Source of the DNA: Theobroma cacao
Taxonomy: Eukaryota > Streptophyta > Magnoliopsida > Malvales > Malvaceae
Reading direction: 5' to 3'
Length of the DNA: 64,000 nucleotides
Assembly: GCF_000208745.1 (NCBI RefSeq)
Contig: NC_030852.1
Coordinates: 420,676-484,675, forward strand
Shown here in pieces: positions 23,096 through 34,377 of this stretch. Under the pieces are notes generated by a model. That model was not told the origin of the DNA and made no database searches. It saw only the letters and a list, made by a program, of their open reading frames with translations. Position 1 is the first letter of the stretch. Every line of letters starts with the position of its first letter. The position numbers and the translations under genes are program-made.

Positions 23096-23652
23096 TAGTA
23101 ACCCAACCTATGTGATTTAAAATCCCATGAATTAGGTTCATATGGGTAACAACAAGTTATTTGTTGATAAATTAATGCACTATTGAAATTATTGTCCCTT
23201 ATATGGTGTGTAAGTAGTGCAAAACTACAATGCAAGAGAGGTTGAGTTAAACTCTTAATGCATTCCATATCCCTTATGGGCAGTGTATTATACTGCAGTA
23301 TACATTTGATGGAATCAACCTATATAAGTGTGGAGTGGGGTCGCTCCTACGAGAATTATGGCATATTCTCTAGAGCACTTATGAATTACCAGGCATGCGC
23401 ATAGCCTATTCATGCAAAATCGCGTTGAACAGCAGAAATTGTGGGGGTGTAATGTGATTGATGAAAACTATATTTCACATAAAGAATTTTGGTTCATATA
23501 AGTTACAAACTTCACCAAAATTCTGTGACTTATATTGTATTCTTTCTAGGGGTGGTTCATAGCTTAAAAAGCACCAGTCACGATGCATTACACTTAAATG
23601 AAATTTGACTCAGCAAAACTTCTTATAAAATCTTATGAAATATGTGAGGGAT
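23096..23652. other. 3' internal noncoding region of copia element 3
   Basis: Sequence between the pol stop codon and the 3' LTR. No open frame or domain was recognised. Confidence 0.6.
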
Positions 23653-24414
23653 TGTTGGAAAATAGTGTATTTCATAATGTTTAAACATCCCACATTGCCA
23701 AGATACATAAAAGGTGAATGTCTTATATATGAAAACCAACTATGGGCTTATTGCAAGCAAGGAAAACGGAGTGAGTTGCGTGCACACAAGATTGGGCCAA
23801 ACCTTTAGAAATTTCAGATTTCCCCCCCTGCGTGCCAATACACACATGGGCTGTGCCTAAGTGACTTTTTGTACCTTGGCTTAAATTTTTTTTAAGCTTC
23901 ATGCTTACCTAGTTCTCCTAGTTTTGCTCCAATGTTTATCTTGGTTTTGCTCCAATGTTTATCTGACTTAGTATAAATGCTGACCAGGTTTTTCTCAACT
24001 TCCTAATCTGGTGCAACGTTCACCTTATTTAGTGCAGTGTTCACTTCACTCCATACCTATAAATACAATCTCACACCCTTACTCACAACACACACCAAAG
24101 CTTTTCTTCTCTTAAGCTTTCTCCACTAATTTCCTTTGCCTTCTTTCTTCTCTTAAGCTTTCTCTACCTCCTTTCTTTTCTAGCTATGTTTTTTTTTTCT
24201 TTCTGCTGTTCTTGTCATCCCTTAGTAGTTTGTGCAAACTATAAGGAAGGATCTGTTGAATCCTAGAGGATAACTGCTACAGTCCTTTTGCACTGAGTTT
24301 TATACTCCAAAGGGACGTAAATTATCCTTAAGGACAGTGATACCATGCCTCTGACCAATTACTGTTTTTACTTGTTTTATATTCTTTTGTTGCTAATAAT
24401 TTTTTTTTTTAACA
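23653..24414 (+). repeat. 3' LTR of copia element 3
   Basis: About 762 bp, TG...CA. TATA box TATAAATA at 24058-24065. It is longer than its partner because of small local duplications, including a repeated CTTCTTCTCTTAAGCTTTCT-type block near 24105-24170. A purine-rich stretch (TGTGAGGGA) precedes it. Confidence 0.88.
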
Positions 24415-24539
24415 ATTAGCAGTGCTCCTGAAATGGTGACCAAGGTGCCCAACATTTTGATCCGACTCCTTGAGGCTTGAGCTTTTCCATCCTATAAAGT
24501 AAACGTTAAAGAAAGCAAGCTCAATTTGAACTTGGAGAC

Positions 24540-24807
24540 AAACCAAGATCAGTTTGGAGACAAACCAAATCAAACACCATGATTCAATTCAATTTCAGTT
24601 TTTTTGCAATACTTTTGAGTTTTGGCATAAATGAAAATAAAATAGTCTGCCAACAATAACCTTAATTTTGACCTTATTTGTCATTTCTCTCCCTTTCTGA
24701 GGTTTCAAAGGAGGAAAAGACCAGGAGAGAAGAACCCAAAGGTTACAGCAAACAAGAAAGTGAAAGCAGGGACTAAGTTGGCAAGAGCAAAAGCTAGGGT
24801 AGGAGTG
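24540..24807. other. Spacer upstream of the right WAT1 pseudogene
   Basis: No further WAT1 exon is recognisable on the minus strand here. No other feature seen. Confidence 0.5.
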
Positions 24808-26270
24808 TCAGTTAAAATCTTACTACGCAAGTATACGTATCGAATAGATAGTATATTAGCAAGCAGAGTATCGATCTCACAAGGAATTGATCTAAAAATT
24901 TACTAAGTACTAAAATTATAACAAATTAATCTTATCCAAGCACTCAAAATTAATTGATTAACTACAACTAATTAACTAAAATTAAACCAACAAGGAAAAT
25001 AAAAATAATAATAACTTGTAAAAATATCAATCAAACAAGCCTAAGATTACAATATCCCTCACACTTTATCTAAATCTTACATCTCTTCCTTAACCTATTT
25101 CAATGGGTTGAATTGCTAACCTAAAGTCCTCAATTATTTATAAAGGTCTCTCGACTCATCTTATTAAAATATCTATTTTAACCAAAACACTATATCCCTA
25201 TGTGAATTAAAATTAAAATAGATTCATTAAGTTCAGGCTCTAATCTAGCTACATATGACCTATAGGTATATCCCTATCCTATACGCAAATCAATTAATAT
25301 GATCATATGTTATCCTAATTTTAGTCTACACTAAACTCCTTTTCTCAAGTTTGTTTAGGTTCCTAAATCAATTTAATTGGTGGCCAAGCAATTGAAAGCA
25401 TTAAGAACAAATTGGAATAAATAATTCAAATCCCATTAAAGATAAGTAAGAAAGAGATTAAAAATTTAAACTACATGTGAGTTCAATTGCGATCTTAATA
25501 AAAGAAAATTAGCTACTCATGATTGCAAAATAAAATAATATTATATAAAATTCAACCATTGAAAGTAACAAGAACAATAAAAGCTAAGGAAGAAAACAAA
25601 TCAATATTTGCCGTCTTGATCTCAAGGTTTCAACCTCAACTCTTAGCTTCTTGAATTTCCCAAAAGTTTCATCCTTAATGTTGTCAAACATATCCTATTT
25701 ATACTAATAAGCTTAACCTAAAGTTCTTTAAGCTGACCTAGGGTTTAATTGGGCTTAAAAGTGTAATAAGAGGCCCAAAAATCAATTGTCCATCTTTACA
25801 AATTTTCATTCCCAATACAGTACATCTAGCCATTTTCTAATGTGATTTTCTCTATTTTCAAAGCAGAACTAGACAAAGTGATCTTCATAAAAGTTGTAGC
25901 TCTATCTCTTAGTTTTCCAATGGTCTAAGAATCTGATCATTTGGAGTTCTGTAGCTTAAGATATAGCTAAAATACTGAAGCATATGCAAACATATTTTGA
26001 GTCTTTCAACACCTTATTTTTCAAAATTAAATCCAATCACTTTTAATCTTACAAAAGAAATATAAAAATTAATAAATAATAACTAAATTAAAAAGAATAA
26101 CATAAAATTAAAATAACTCACTTAAAAATAAATTAATTATAAAAATAATTAAAAATAAATAAATTATAATTAAAAATTGAGGACTCAACTAATATTTAAT
26201 TATAAAATTAGATTAAAATAGTTTTATATAATAGAATTATCAAGGAGCTGTACTCCACACCAGTTAATAC
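24808..26270. mobile_element. Putative unclassified LTR-like repeat
   Basis: A noncoding, AT-rich block that begins TGTCAGTTAAAATC and contains TACGCAAGTATACGTATCG followed by GTATCGATCTCACAAGGA. I recall this motif type near the edge of long noncoding plant repeats and LTRs. The other end near 26270 (CTCCACACCAGTTAATACACA) is a guess and no clean target duplication was found. Classification is tentative. Confidence 0.35.
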
Positions 26271-27589
26271 ACAATTCTGCGTCATAATAATCCTGCAAAA
26301 CCCTGAATTTTATGATCACCAAATTCTTTCAACAAAAGGAAAAGGGAAGTCTGTTTATTAATTTGATTTAATGCCCAGTAATGCTTAAGAGGAAAAACTT
26401 GCAAAGCAAAGATAAGGTAATCGGTGGCCTCTTATTCCTGCATGAGAAAAACCAGAAAAGCAAAACAGAAATAAGTAACGATGATAATGATCATAACCAG
26501 GATGTTTCTGATATATATGATGCGAAGGAGGACCTGGTGAGGAAGAAAGCAGAAGGGAGGAAAATGACGGATGCCAAAGCATTTGAGTAGACAACAAAGA
26601 CAAAGTGGCTCATTCGACATGGCAGCTTTGCTGAGAGTGGTTAAGCCAACATCCAGGCACTCCACACTCACCATGGCCGCAAATGGCACCAATTCCACCA
26701 ACCAGGATCTTATCCTCATCTCTCCAACTCTCAAATTTCATTTTCCCTGCAAACTTCTGGCAACTGGATGAATTTATCTGCTTCTAAAGACTACTGTTTT
26801 GCTTTATTGCATCGTTGGGGGTTGAGACTAATTGGGACAAATTTATCACGTGCTGCCTCAGTTTCCAAGCTTTTAAATAATACAAACATCAGGTCTCACT
26901 CTTATAAACTTATGAAATCAAATCCTATCTGCTTCCATTTTTTTTTTAACTTCCCTTAATACAGTAAGTATAAACTAATTGTTACTCAATAAACCTTGCT
27001 TTTGTCATTCATCTTGGTTCTTTTATTTTATTGGTGATTGGGTCCATGCTATACTTCTATTTATATAATTTTATTTGACAATATTTAATTTGTTTCCTAT
27101 GTGTAGGCATAATTGATGTCATTTCTTTTTGCAGTAAATGAATGATTTATATTAAACTCTTAACATCAAAGGGTGGAAGTGGTGCACAAATGGATGAGCT
27201 GTTGTGACTTGAAATGAAATTAGTGTACAATGATAAATTTGTGAATTTTTATCTCTTCATTGTTTATAAATTTAGAAAAGGGGAAAGGAAAATTAAAAAA
27301 AAAATTGGATGAAAAAAAGGGAAAATGAGAAAAGGCCCAAAAACCATGGCCGACGCTCAACTAATATCCATGGGCTCACCAGCTCTTTGGACCTTAACCC
27401 CATAATTTTTTTCTTTTTTTTTTAATTTAAACCCATAATTTCTTCTTCAGCAAACGTGGTTTTACATATTTACCTCTTCAATTTCTGTTTCATTTTGGTT
27501 CCTTTTCCAATTTTCTCTGCTCCTCAAACATATTGCTGCAAATCGCAACAAAGATAAAAGAAGAAAGATATATAAAAAAAAGGTAGAAA
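26271..27589. other. Noncoding spacer upstream of the HIG1 gene
   Basis: Contains open frames at 26381-26590 and 26571-26959 (plus) with no family I recognise. The last about 100 bases are presumably the HIG1 promoter and leader. No TATA box could be assigned. Confidence 0.5.
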
Positions 27590-29584
27590 ATGGGTGCGGT
27601 GGAACCTAGTTTGGAAGAATTTTTGGAGGAGAAGAAGCGCGTTAGGAACCCTCTTGTCCCTGTTGGTAATTTTCCCATTTCTCCTCTTCAGCTTGTCATT
27701 AATTTTTCTGTTTATATCTGTTTTGTTCTTTTGGGTTTTCATTTTTATTTGTAGAAGGTTTTGTGGTGTGAATTTTATAGGGTAAATTGTTATTTAAAGT
27801 TGCAGTCTTGCAGATCCAATTTGAGGGGGTTAAAAGATGGTATTTTTTTTTTCTTGGAAGGATGTTTCTGATAAAATTTGAACCTTTAATCTTTAATGGA
27901 GAAATATTTGTTATTATGTTAAATTATCAAAGCCCGATAGCCAATTTGCTGCTAACTAATCCAATGCTAGTTAGCAACCCCATTTCCAGTGCTTTATTCC
28001 TTTAAACAAAATAAGGCTGAAGTGTGAAAAGTGTGAAAAGTGTGAAGAGTAATTCAGGGTTTCTAAACTTGTGTGAGCTAACTGCTTTGATTTGTTTTGA
28101 GGAGAACAAACTTTTAAGTTCCCAATCCAGCATAATCGCAGCTAAGTCTATGTGGAATAATCTAGTAAGTGATGTCATGTATGCTTGGAGTTTCCTTTTT
28201 TATTTGACTCCAAAAATGGTTGTGACTTTCACAAGTCACAGCAAGATTTATTTTGAGTTATTGCTTAAGTTTGCACGGATGAAGAAATTTAATATTTAGG
28301 GCTTAACCCAGCACCTCTCGTGGTGTTCTTGTGTTTTGTATCCAAGTGGTAGTCATTAATTTCTGAATGCTGCTCCTGAAAGGATGTAACAGGAGACTTT
28401 TGTGGATGGTAGCTCTTGTCATAAAGTTGGAGGAGTGTATTTCTTTACTTATTGTTCTAGCTCCTAGGACTAATTAATTGCTTGGCCTCACCTTCATTTT
28501 CTTTTTGTTTCATCGTAATAGAAATAGTAACGTGTGAAACTATGTTGAGCCTGTGAGCATATTCGAAATATTTCAGTAGAGAAATTGAAATTTCTCTTCA
28601 CTAGTTTTTGGCCAAGTTTATGGGTTCAGCATGAAGCAATGGGCATCCTATATTTTGATAGCTGCTATTGGCTATATGCTGTTTTCAAAGTAATATAAGC
28701 TGTTTGTGGCAAGATTTCATTTATAATTGACAATTAGATGATCATTGCTTCACTTTGACTTCAGTTCACCAATGCCATTAATAGCTTGAATAGTAAGATA
28801 TTTGTTTTTTTATTTATTGACTGTCAATTAGTGAGATGCTGTTGCTCTGATCAAAACTAGGCATGGAGAGTTTGTGTTTAACAGTTAGGAACCCGGAAGA
28901 CATATGTCCCAAACTTAATCAATCACCTACCTTGCAATGTTCTATATTACAAACTCCAAGCCTTTTACCAAGAATTTGACTTTAATTTATTATCTAACCA
29001 ATTTAGAAAGTTGACACTGGGGTGGGTGCTTAAATCAAACTTTTATCCAACCTAGAAAAAACCTATTTGAACCTATGATGCCTCTTAAGATTTTAACAAC
29101 CTAAGTGCTTGATATAGTACTTTGTTCAATTTGGTCCTATTTGTTGTCATTCTAAACTTCAACTAGTCTTTAGATTGTTTGCTGCTTTTTCCTTGTTTTG
29201 CTGACGATCTTGTCAGATTGATATAGTTTTTGTCACTTTAGGTATTTGCTTCATGTTATAGATGTTGTTAGGCCATCTGAAATACAGAATCTATTTTCTT
29301 CTTTCTCTCTTTTCATCTGCTATAGCATTTTCCTGATATGATATTCTTACTGTTACTTGGAAATGGAAATAGTTATGGTTCAAGTATCTTAGACATATGT
29401 GTACTTTACAGGTGCACTTATAACTGCTGGAGTGCTTACTGCTGGGTTAATAAGTTTTAGACAAGGCAATTCTCGCTTGGGTCAGGTGCTAATGAGAGCT
29501 AGGGTTGTAGTTCAGGGGGCTACAGTTGCACTTATGGTTGGCACTGCATACTACTACGGGGATAATCCTTGGAAATCGAGATAG
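27590..29584 (+). CDS. HIG1-domain (hypoxia-induced/Rcf1-type) mitochondrial protein
   Basis: Two exons, 27590-27665 and 29412-29584. The GT-AG intron (27666-29411) lies after the first base of the shared glycine codon. Together they encode 82 residues starting MGAVEPSLEEFLEEKKR. The product has RNPLVPVG followed by a first hydrophobic helix (ALITAGVLTAGLISF), a short basic loop (RQGNSRLGQVLMRARVV) and a second helix with QGATVALMVG, the order and motifs of the HIG1 domain. Family members (yeast Rcf1, animal HIGD2A) sit in the inner mitochondrial membrane and help assemble respiratory supercomplexes with cytochrome c oxidase. Length is normal for the family. The small first exon was placed by the in-frame join and consensus splice sites. 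No neighbour suggests co-regulation. Confidence 0.9.
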
Positions 29585-30716
29585 ACTCTGTGGACTGCTA
29601 AGTGTCTTGTAGTTCTCATAATGGCCATATTACTAATCGCAGGACCGTGTGTCCTCGCCAGTAACATTTGAGTACTATTTTTTATCTCTTTACATGATCC
29701 AAATTTGCTTAGTTGCAACCATTATTTTTATTTTGATAAGCATATTTTGTACCTATATGTTCAACAAAAGCATCATACCAAGAAAACAAATGCCCTTAGA
29801 TGATACATTTTGGAAATAAATTGAATGTGCTGGTTGCACCATTCTTTCTTTGCATGAGTTTTTCTGAGAATTCTATATATGGAATATGTTAGTGAACAGA
29901 AAACAACAAATCTCCTTTTCTCCATTGCAATGGCAGGGCATCATTTCTGTAAATTTTTTGTTAAAGCGAATTGCTTTCATATAGGGTGAGAATCAGATGT
30001 TCTAGACCTTCCTATGAGAGAAGTTGAAAGTGCTGGTTAGCATTTATCATGGACAAGAATTGCATAAAAAGGCCAATGTTCATCATTGAGGCTTCCTTTT
30101 TATCTATCAGACATTGCAGTTAACCATCCTTAATGTCCATAACAGAAATGATCATTTTTCTTCTATTTGAAAGACCATTTTATCAAATTATGATGATAAT
30201 CAATCTACCCTGACAAGAATCGTTTGCCAATCGTGCTTCCAAGCTCACCATGGTTGTCATTACCACTATTAGCCCTCTTCTTCCTTGCAATTTAGATGTT
30301 TTTCTAGAACCTTAGCCTCTGTTTTTATTCACTTCTAGAAATCATTTACTGGTCTCCATTGGATCCTGTATGCCAGACGATTTTTGACCATGACGTCTGA
30401 TAGGCCAAAAGCCAGCTGTCGAAATACGAGGATACGAAGACAGAAAATCTGTCTTTATCCCCCTGGAAAAACTAGCGGCTAACGTGTGTAGTGCAAAAGC
30501 TGTCGACACCAGTGTATTTAGTACTTTGAAAAACCATACCACAAACGCTGAGCACAAAGAGTCCGGCCCCAACCCACATACCAACAAGCCTCATTGACCA
30601 CCTTATCCTCTGGAATTTCTCTCCACAACTCCAAATAAATCCCACAATATCCCGCTCAGCCGCGCCCCCCCACATGGCCACTCTCTTTAAACCCATGTGT
30701 ATTTGTTTCTCCTCTT
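29585..30716. other. 3' UTR and intergenic spacer
   Basis: 3' flank of the HIG1 gene followed by the promoter of the HLH gene. Minus-strand open frames at 30342-30747 overlap the HLH promoter and show no domain. Confidence 0.5.
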
Positions 30717-30724
30717 TATATAAA
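30717..30724 (+). promoter_or_regulatory. TATA box of the HLH gene
   Basis: TATATAAA lies 45 bases upstream of the ATG at 30769. Transcription would start about 30 bases downstream, giving a leader of only about 20 bases. Confidence 0.65.
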
Positions 30725-30768
30725 TCCCTGGAGACCCTTGTGTTCATGAGACTTTCTTTTATCTGTCA

Positions 30769-31032
30769 ATGGGGGTGAATGCATGCCTAGCTATGTGCTC
30801 CTGCTGCCTCAATGGGAGAAAGAAATTGCAGCTGGGGGTGAATTCTAGGAGACAGAGGCGACAATGGGGCAGCGGGTCAGTTAAAACGAAAGTGCTGAAG
30901 CTCCAGAGAGTCGTGCCACGCAGCCATGGGCTGCACCTCGATCAGCTTTTGGTTCATACAGCTGACTACATCTTGCAGTTGAGGTTGCAAGTTAGTGTTC
31001 TGGAGGATCTTGTCAAATTCCATGAGCCATGA
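30769..31032 (+). CDS. Atypical (non-basic) HLH protein, PAR1/IBH1/UPBEAT1-like
   Basis: Single exon, 87 residues. Residues about 38-82 form a helix-loop-helix: VKTKVLKLQRVVP, a loop with GLHLDQLLVHTA, then DYILQLRLQVSVLEDLV. The TADYI...LRLQV second helix is characteristic of plant atypical HLH proteins. The region before it is Arg/Lys-rich (RRQRRQWGSGS) but lacks the His-Glu-Arg DNA-contact pattern of true bHLH factors. Such proteins act as dimerisation partners that block DNA-binding bHLH factors in light, brassinosteroid or root-growth control; which subgroup this is cannot be settled here. A TATA box 45 bases upstream supports this ATG. The next methionine is internal to the N-terminus and less likely. 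Confidence 0.8.
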   Translation: MGVNACLAMCSCCLNGRKKLQLGVNSRRQRRQWGSGSVKTKVLKLQRVVPRSHGLHLDQLLVHTADYILQLRLQVSVLEDLVKFHEP

Positions 31033-32937
31033 GGCCTTATGCATGCGTTTCTGTACTGATGAAAAATCTTTTGTTTTCTCCTTATTGTAAAATTTCCTCC
31101 ATAATTCTACTTCATTTTCATGAATGTGGAGTGATAGTCATATATTGGCGCACCAAGCCCTGCAATCTCACCATATCCATATAGCTTTTGAGAGGACAAA
31201 AAATTTAGCCAATTCAATGGGAAATCATTGCTTCACCTTATTTCTGTTGATTAATCTGCAAAACCATGCATGTTCAAAAAATGTATTTTCAAATCACAAG
31301 TTACTTCTTTTTTTCTCATTTCAACCACTTCCAGAAGGGTAGGGACAAAGGGTCAAAACACAAGTACCAGTATAAATAATGGTTTTAGTGTTTTTTCTTG
31401 ATATTTTAATGATTGATCTAAACAAATTATTGAACGTACAGATTTAACAAAAGGAATCAAATATTGGGTTAAAAAATGTAATTAAAAGCAGAAAATTCTT
31501 GAACTGATATGTTCATGTTAATGCCTACCTTGCAGTCTTTGCTGTTTTCCTTTTTTTTTTTCGGTTGAGCAACAGAAAGAACTACATTTACAAACTACGC
31601 CACCCAGAGAAAAAAGGTACCTTCATCATTGAGTGAAGAAGCAATAGGACAAAGAACAAGATCACACCATCACCATTACTGAAGCCCAATAAAGCTCCTT
31701 CCGTTTCTTCCTCTTCTCCAACGACACCTCGTCCTCCATTCTCACCCCAGCAACACTAAAGACAACCCAGAAGAGAAAAAGAAACAAAAAGGGTTATGTT
31801 ACTGCTTTGACATCAGAGAAGAAAGCTTTAAAAGCTTTGGTTCATTGCGCAGACAGAGAAAGAAGAAAACAGGCGTTTGGCGTGTTTGGTATGCAGAAGC
31901 ACTGTTGGATCATTCAATTTCTGTTTTGTTTTTCTCTTTTTAAGGCAGAAGTTCATGTTTCCTTGTCAAAACCAATTTAATAAATTTCCATATTGTTAAG
32001 ATTACTGTACAAATTATCCAGACAGAGTTATAATAGATAATTTGTATATTTATTTTAACAGATATGAAATATTGGAGCATATGATTACAATTCTTCTCGA
32101 CATATTGATATGATCAGAATAATATCAAGAGAATGACACAAATGTAGAATTTGAATCTTACTTACATGGGAAAAAAACCATTAATTGGAAAGTGGAAATT
32201 GTGCATCAAGTTCAACCATATGCTTGAGAATATGGAAAATATCTTTCTTATTTCTTTACCTACCGAGCAATTTACCAATTTTCCTGAAAGAGAATAAAAA
32301 TAAATAGACCGCAGCAAACAGTCATTTTCCCTAGGAAAACCTCCCTATTGTACCTTTTAGGAACCAAAAATTTTCTTATTTATGATTAAGAAAATGAAGA
32401 ATTGGGAACTGGTAGCAGTTCAATACCAACCCATTTGCGTTCGGTTCGCGGTTATCTGACCTGTTGTTGAAGAAACTTGGTCAACTGCAAACAATTTTCT
32501 GACTCTCTCGCCTTCTCCTTCTTCTTCCTCTCCTTGGCGTTTGTGGTATGCTTATTGCTTTCATCTCTCTTGGATTAATTAATGATTGTTTGAGCTTTTT
32601 AGTGTCAATCTTGATGGTATCGACTTGTGATTTATGAGCATCAGCTTGCTCCTTGACCTTTCTGATCATTGCCAAATGCAAAAACTAGTTTACATTTTCG
32701 AGTTGTAGGTATTGGGGATTAATTTTTTGTCAGTCTCTGAACTTTGGAAGCAGGCATGGGTTTCTCCTTGGAAAAATTTCAACTTCCCTTACTAGGGGTT
32801 TTGATGTTTTCATCTACTTAGTAGAACTTTTAGTTTTCTGATAAACACTGAGACCTGAGGATCAGGTTTGACTTTTGGCTGTAATTCAGGTCTGGTAACC
32901 TCAACACAATCGTTAGCAAAGACAAAGATACTGAAAC
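31033..32937. other. Intergenic spacer between HLH and F-box genes
   Basis: No gene recognised. A T-run at about 31549-31560 followed by GTTGAGCAACAGAAAG could be the poly(A) end of a minus-strand retroposon fragment, but no target duplication was found. The minus open frame 32481-32681 is a low-complexity Arg/Lys stretch. The last few hundred bases are the F-box promoter and leader. Confidence 0.45.
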
Positions 32938-34050
32938 ATGGAGACCAGGAAACAGATTCCTTTCGATGTGATCTTCGACATTTTCACAGACCTTCCTGTT
33001 AAGTCCCTGGTAAGATTCAGGTGTGTTTCCAGGATCTGCTCCTCCATTATAACCTGCCAAGATTTTGCCAAAATGCATTCAAGTCCATATTCCAGGATCA
33101 AATCCAGGTCCCTATTGACACCAACCATTATCATAAGCTGTTCCACCGAGCTTCAATCTGCTCAGATGTTCTTCTCCGCAGAGCTTCATGAAGGGTCTGT
33201 GTCAGTATCAGCTGTTCACCTCAGGACCATCCCTCCTCGATTCTCCCGCTACACTACCCCTTCAGTTAATGGGATAATCTGCATGGACTTTGGCCTTTGT
33301 GCCACCATCTTTAACCCCAGTACTCGACAGGCTATTACTTTACCATTCGTTTGCCCTCCCAACTCTCCAGCTGCTGCTTCTACTTCCTTTTGCGTGAACT
33401 CATTTGGGTTTGATCCCATCACTGAGTGTTACAAGGTCTTGAACACTTGGGCTGTTTCAGGGAAGGCTACTGAGTACAGGGTCTATACTTTGGGGACAAA
33501 CAACTCCTGGAGACTGCTTGGTGGCGGACCCTCTCATTCTCCTAAGAGGGAAAGCGTTTGCATCGATGGGATCATATATTTCAAGTGCCATCACTCTTCA
33601 GTCCTAATTGCATTTCATCTCCACATGGAGAAATTCCATGAGATTCGACTTCCAGAACGTGTCTTCAATTGGAGAAGTGATTTAATACAATTTGCTGGGC
33701 GCTTGGCCCTTGTTGATACTCAATTTGATTCTCAGTCCAATTCTATCAACATTTGGCTGTTAGAAGACCATCTTAGGAATGAATGGATTGGACATAGTAT
33801 CACCTTCCCTACTTTCTGGAAAGAAATTGAAGGGTACAAAAACTTTTTGGTTGTTGGCACCATTCATACAGGTGAGATTTTGCTGGCACCATGCACTTTG
33901 TTGAAGCACTTTTGCGTGTATATCTATGATCTGCATAGGAGAATGAGACGGATTGAATTGTCTGGACTGCCTGAACAGCGGCCTCTTGATTTTTCTTCCA
34001 ACGCTGTTAAAGTCACCAATTATGAGCAGAACATTTTGTGCTTGGCATAA
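32938..34050 (+). CDS. F-box protein with F-box-associated domain
   Basis: Intronless, 370 residues, ATG at 32938. Residues about 6-45 (IPFDVIFDIFTDLPVKSLVRFRCVSR) are an F-box with the usual LPVKSLxRFRCVS core. The rest matches the plant F-box-associated (FBA type 3) region: SVNGIICMDFG, IFNPSTRQAITLP, FGFDPITECYKVL, SWRLLGGGP, CIDGIIYF. These proteins are substrate adaptors of SCF (SKP1-CUL1-F-box) ubiquitin ligases; the substrate is unknown. The length is normal and no frameshift is present. A LINE is inserted 113 bases after the stop codon, likely in or just past the 3' UTR. A decayed tandem copy lies at about 46430-47198. Confidence 0.9.
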   Translation: METRKQIPFDVIFDIFTDLPVKSLVRFRCVSRICSSIITCQDFAKMHSSPYSRIKSRSLLTPTIIISCSTELQSAQMFFSAELHEGSVSVSAVHLRTIPPRFSRYTTPSVNGIICMDFGLCATIFNPSTRQAITLPFVCPPNSPAAASTSFCVNSFGFDPITECYKVLNTWAVSGKATEYRVYTLGTNNSWRLLGGGPSHSPKRESVCIDGIIYFKCHHSSVLIAFHLHMEKFHEIRLPERVFNWRSDLIQFAGRLALVDTQFDSQSNSINIWLLEDHLRNEWIGHSITFPTFWKEIEGYKNFLVVGTIHTGEILLAPCTLLKHFCVYIYDLHRRMRRIELSGLPEQRPLDFSSNAVKVTNYEQNILCLA

Positions 34051-34162
34051 GTAATTACTCCCATCAGCCTCCTTCTGAACCTTCAATATCTTGTTCATTT
34101 GTTTTAATTTAGAATTCAGCTCGTGAAGTTAAGCAACCTGTTGAAATATTCATATATAGAAC

Positions 34163-34180
34163 AGTTAATCTATTCTTGTT
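34163..34180. repeat. Target-site duplication (left) of the LINE
   Basis: AGTTAATCTATTCTTGTT, identical to 45859-45876. Confidence 0.9.
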
Positions 34181-34377
34181 TTTTTTTCTTTGAAAGTTCA
34201 GTTGTATTCATAACTGAGGGAACAAACATTCATCTTTGGTCAGTATAAGATGATTTTGCTCTGATATTCTTAGATTACAGAACATCATAACAAAATCCTC
34301 CCCAAAAGAGAAAAACCTACGCCCTATACAATTGATACAACCCCCAGCCGCAGAAGCACCCCAAACCCTAAGCATCA

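Larger units (their letters stand above)
15291..24414 (+). mobile_element. Copia LTR retrotransposon 3, plus orientation
   Basis: LTRs at 15291-16015 and 23653-24414 are flanked by the duplication ATTAG (15286-15290 and 24415-24419). The insertion splits an exon of the right WAT1 pseudogene: reading straight from 15290 to 24420 restores alignment to the left WAT1 copy. Internal domains are gag, protease, integrase, RT and RNase H, all with stops. A 3.1 kb segment with its own target duplication (16168-19273) lies in gag. No clear primer-binding site is seen inside the 5' LTR. The LTRs are clearly diverged, so it is an old insertion. Confidence 0.9.
4153..24510 (-). pseudogene. WAT1-related (EamA/MtN21) transporter pseudogene, right tandem copy, split by insertions
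   Basis: Minus strand. Last exon 4300-4153 reads YIIGAVIIFIGFYGAIWA then a hydrophilic tail and a stop. Penultimate exon 4606-4455 reads AVIGSTVSNGVLAWCI and FVAMFQPIGVAIAAFF, typical WAT1 helices 8-9. An earlier exon at about 15060-14884 reads TILKGYSSKITLLSF and LDAWKLSLEIEFIS. A further exon, continuous from about 24500 to 24415 and then 15290 to 15190, reads MLGTLVTISGALLITLYKGP. The N-terminal exons are absent. Damage: a copia element within the upstream exon, a retrosequence at a splice donor, a frameshift near the start of the MLGTLV exon, an in-frame stop after TSEAF, and a penultimate-exon donor reading AG|TTAAC instead of GT. The parent family are plasma or vacuolar membrane transporters. 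Confidence 0.75.

Noticed and set aside
26381..26959. Plus-strand open frames upstream of the HIG1 gene, with a weak look of a VAP/MSP-domain start (ILISPTLKFHFP)
   Set aside because: The similarity is a few residues, stops follow at once, and no further exon of that family is recognisable.
30342..30747. Minus-strand open frames over the HLH promoter
   Set aside because: No domain. They overlap the TATA box and leader of a better supported gene.
31540..31870. 5'-truncated LINE on the minus strand ending at a T-run near 31549
   Set aside because: The T-run is suggestive but no target duplication or LINE protein is visible.
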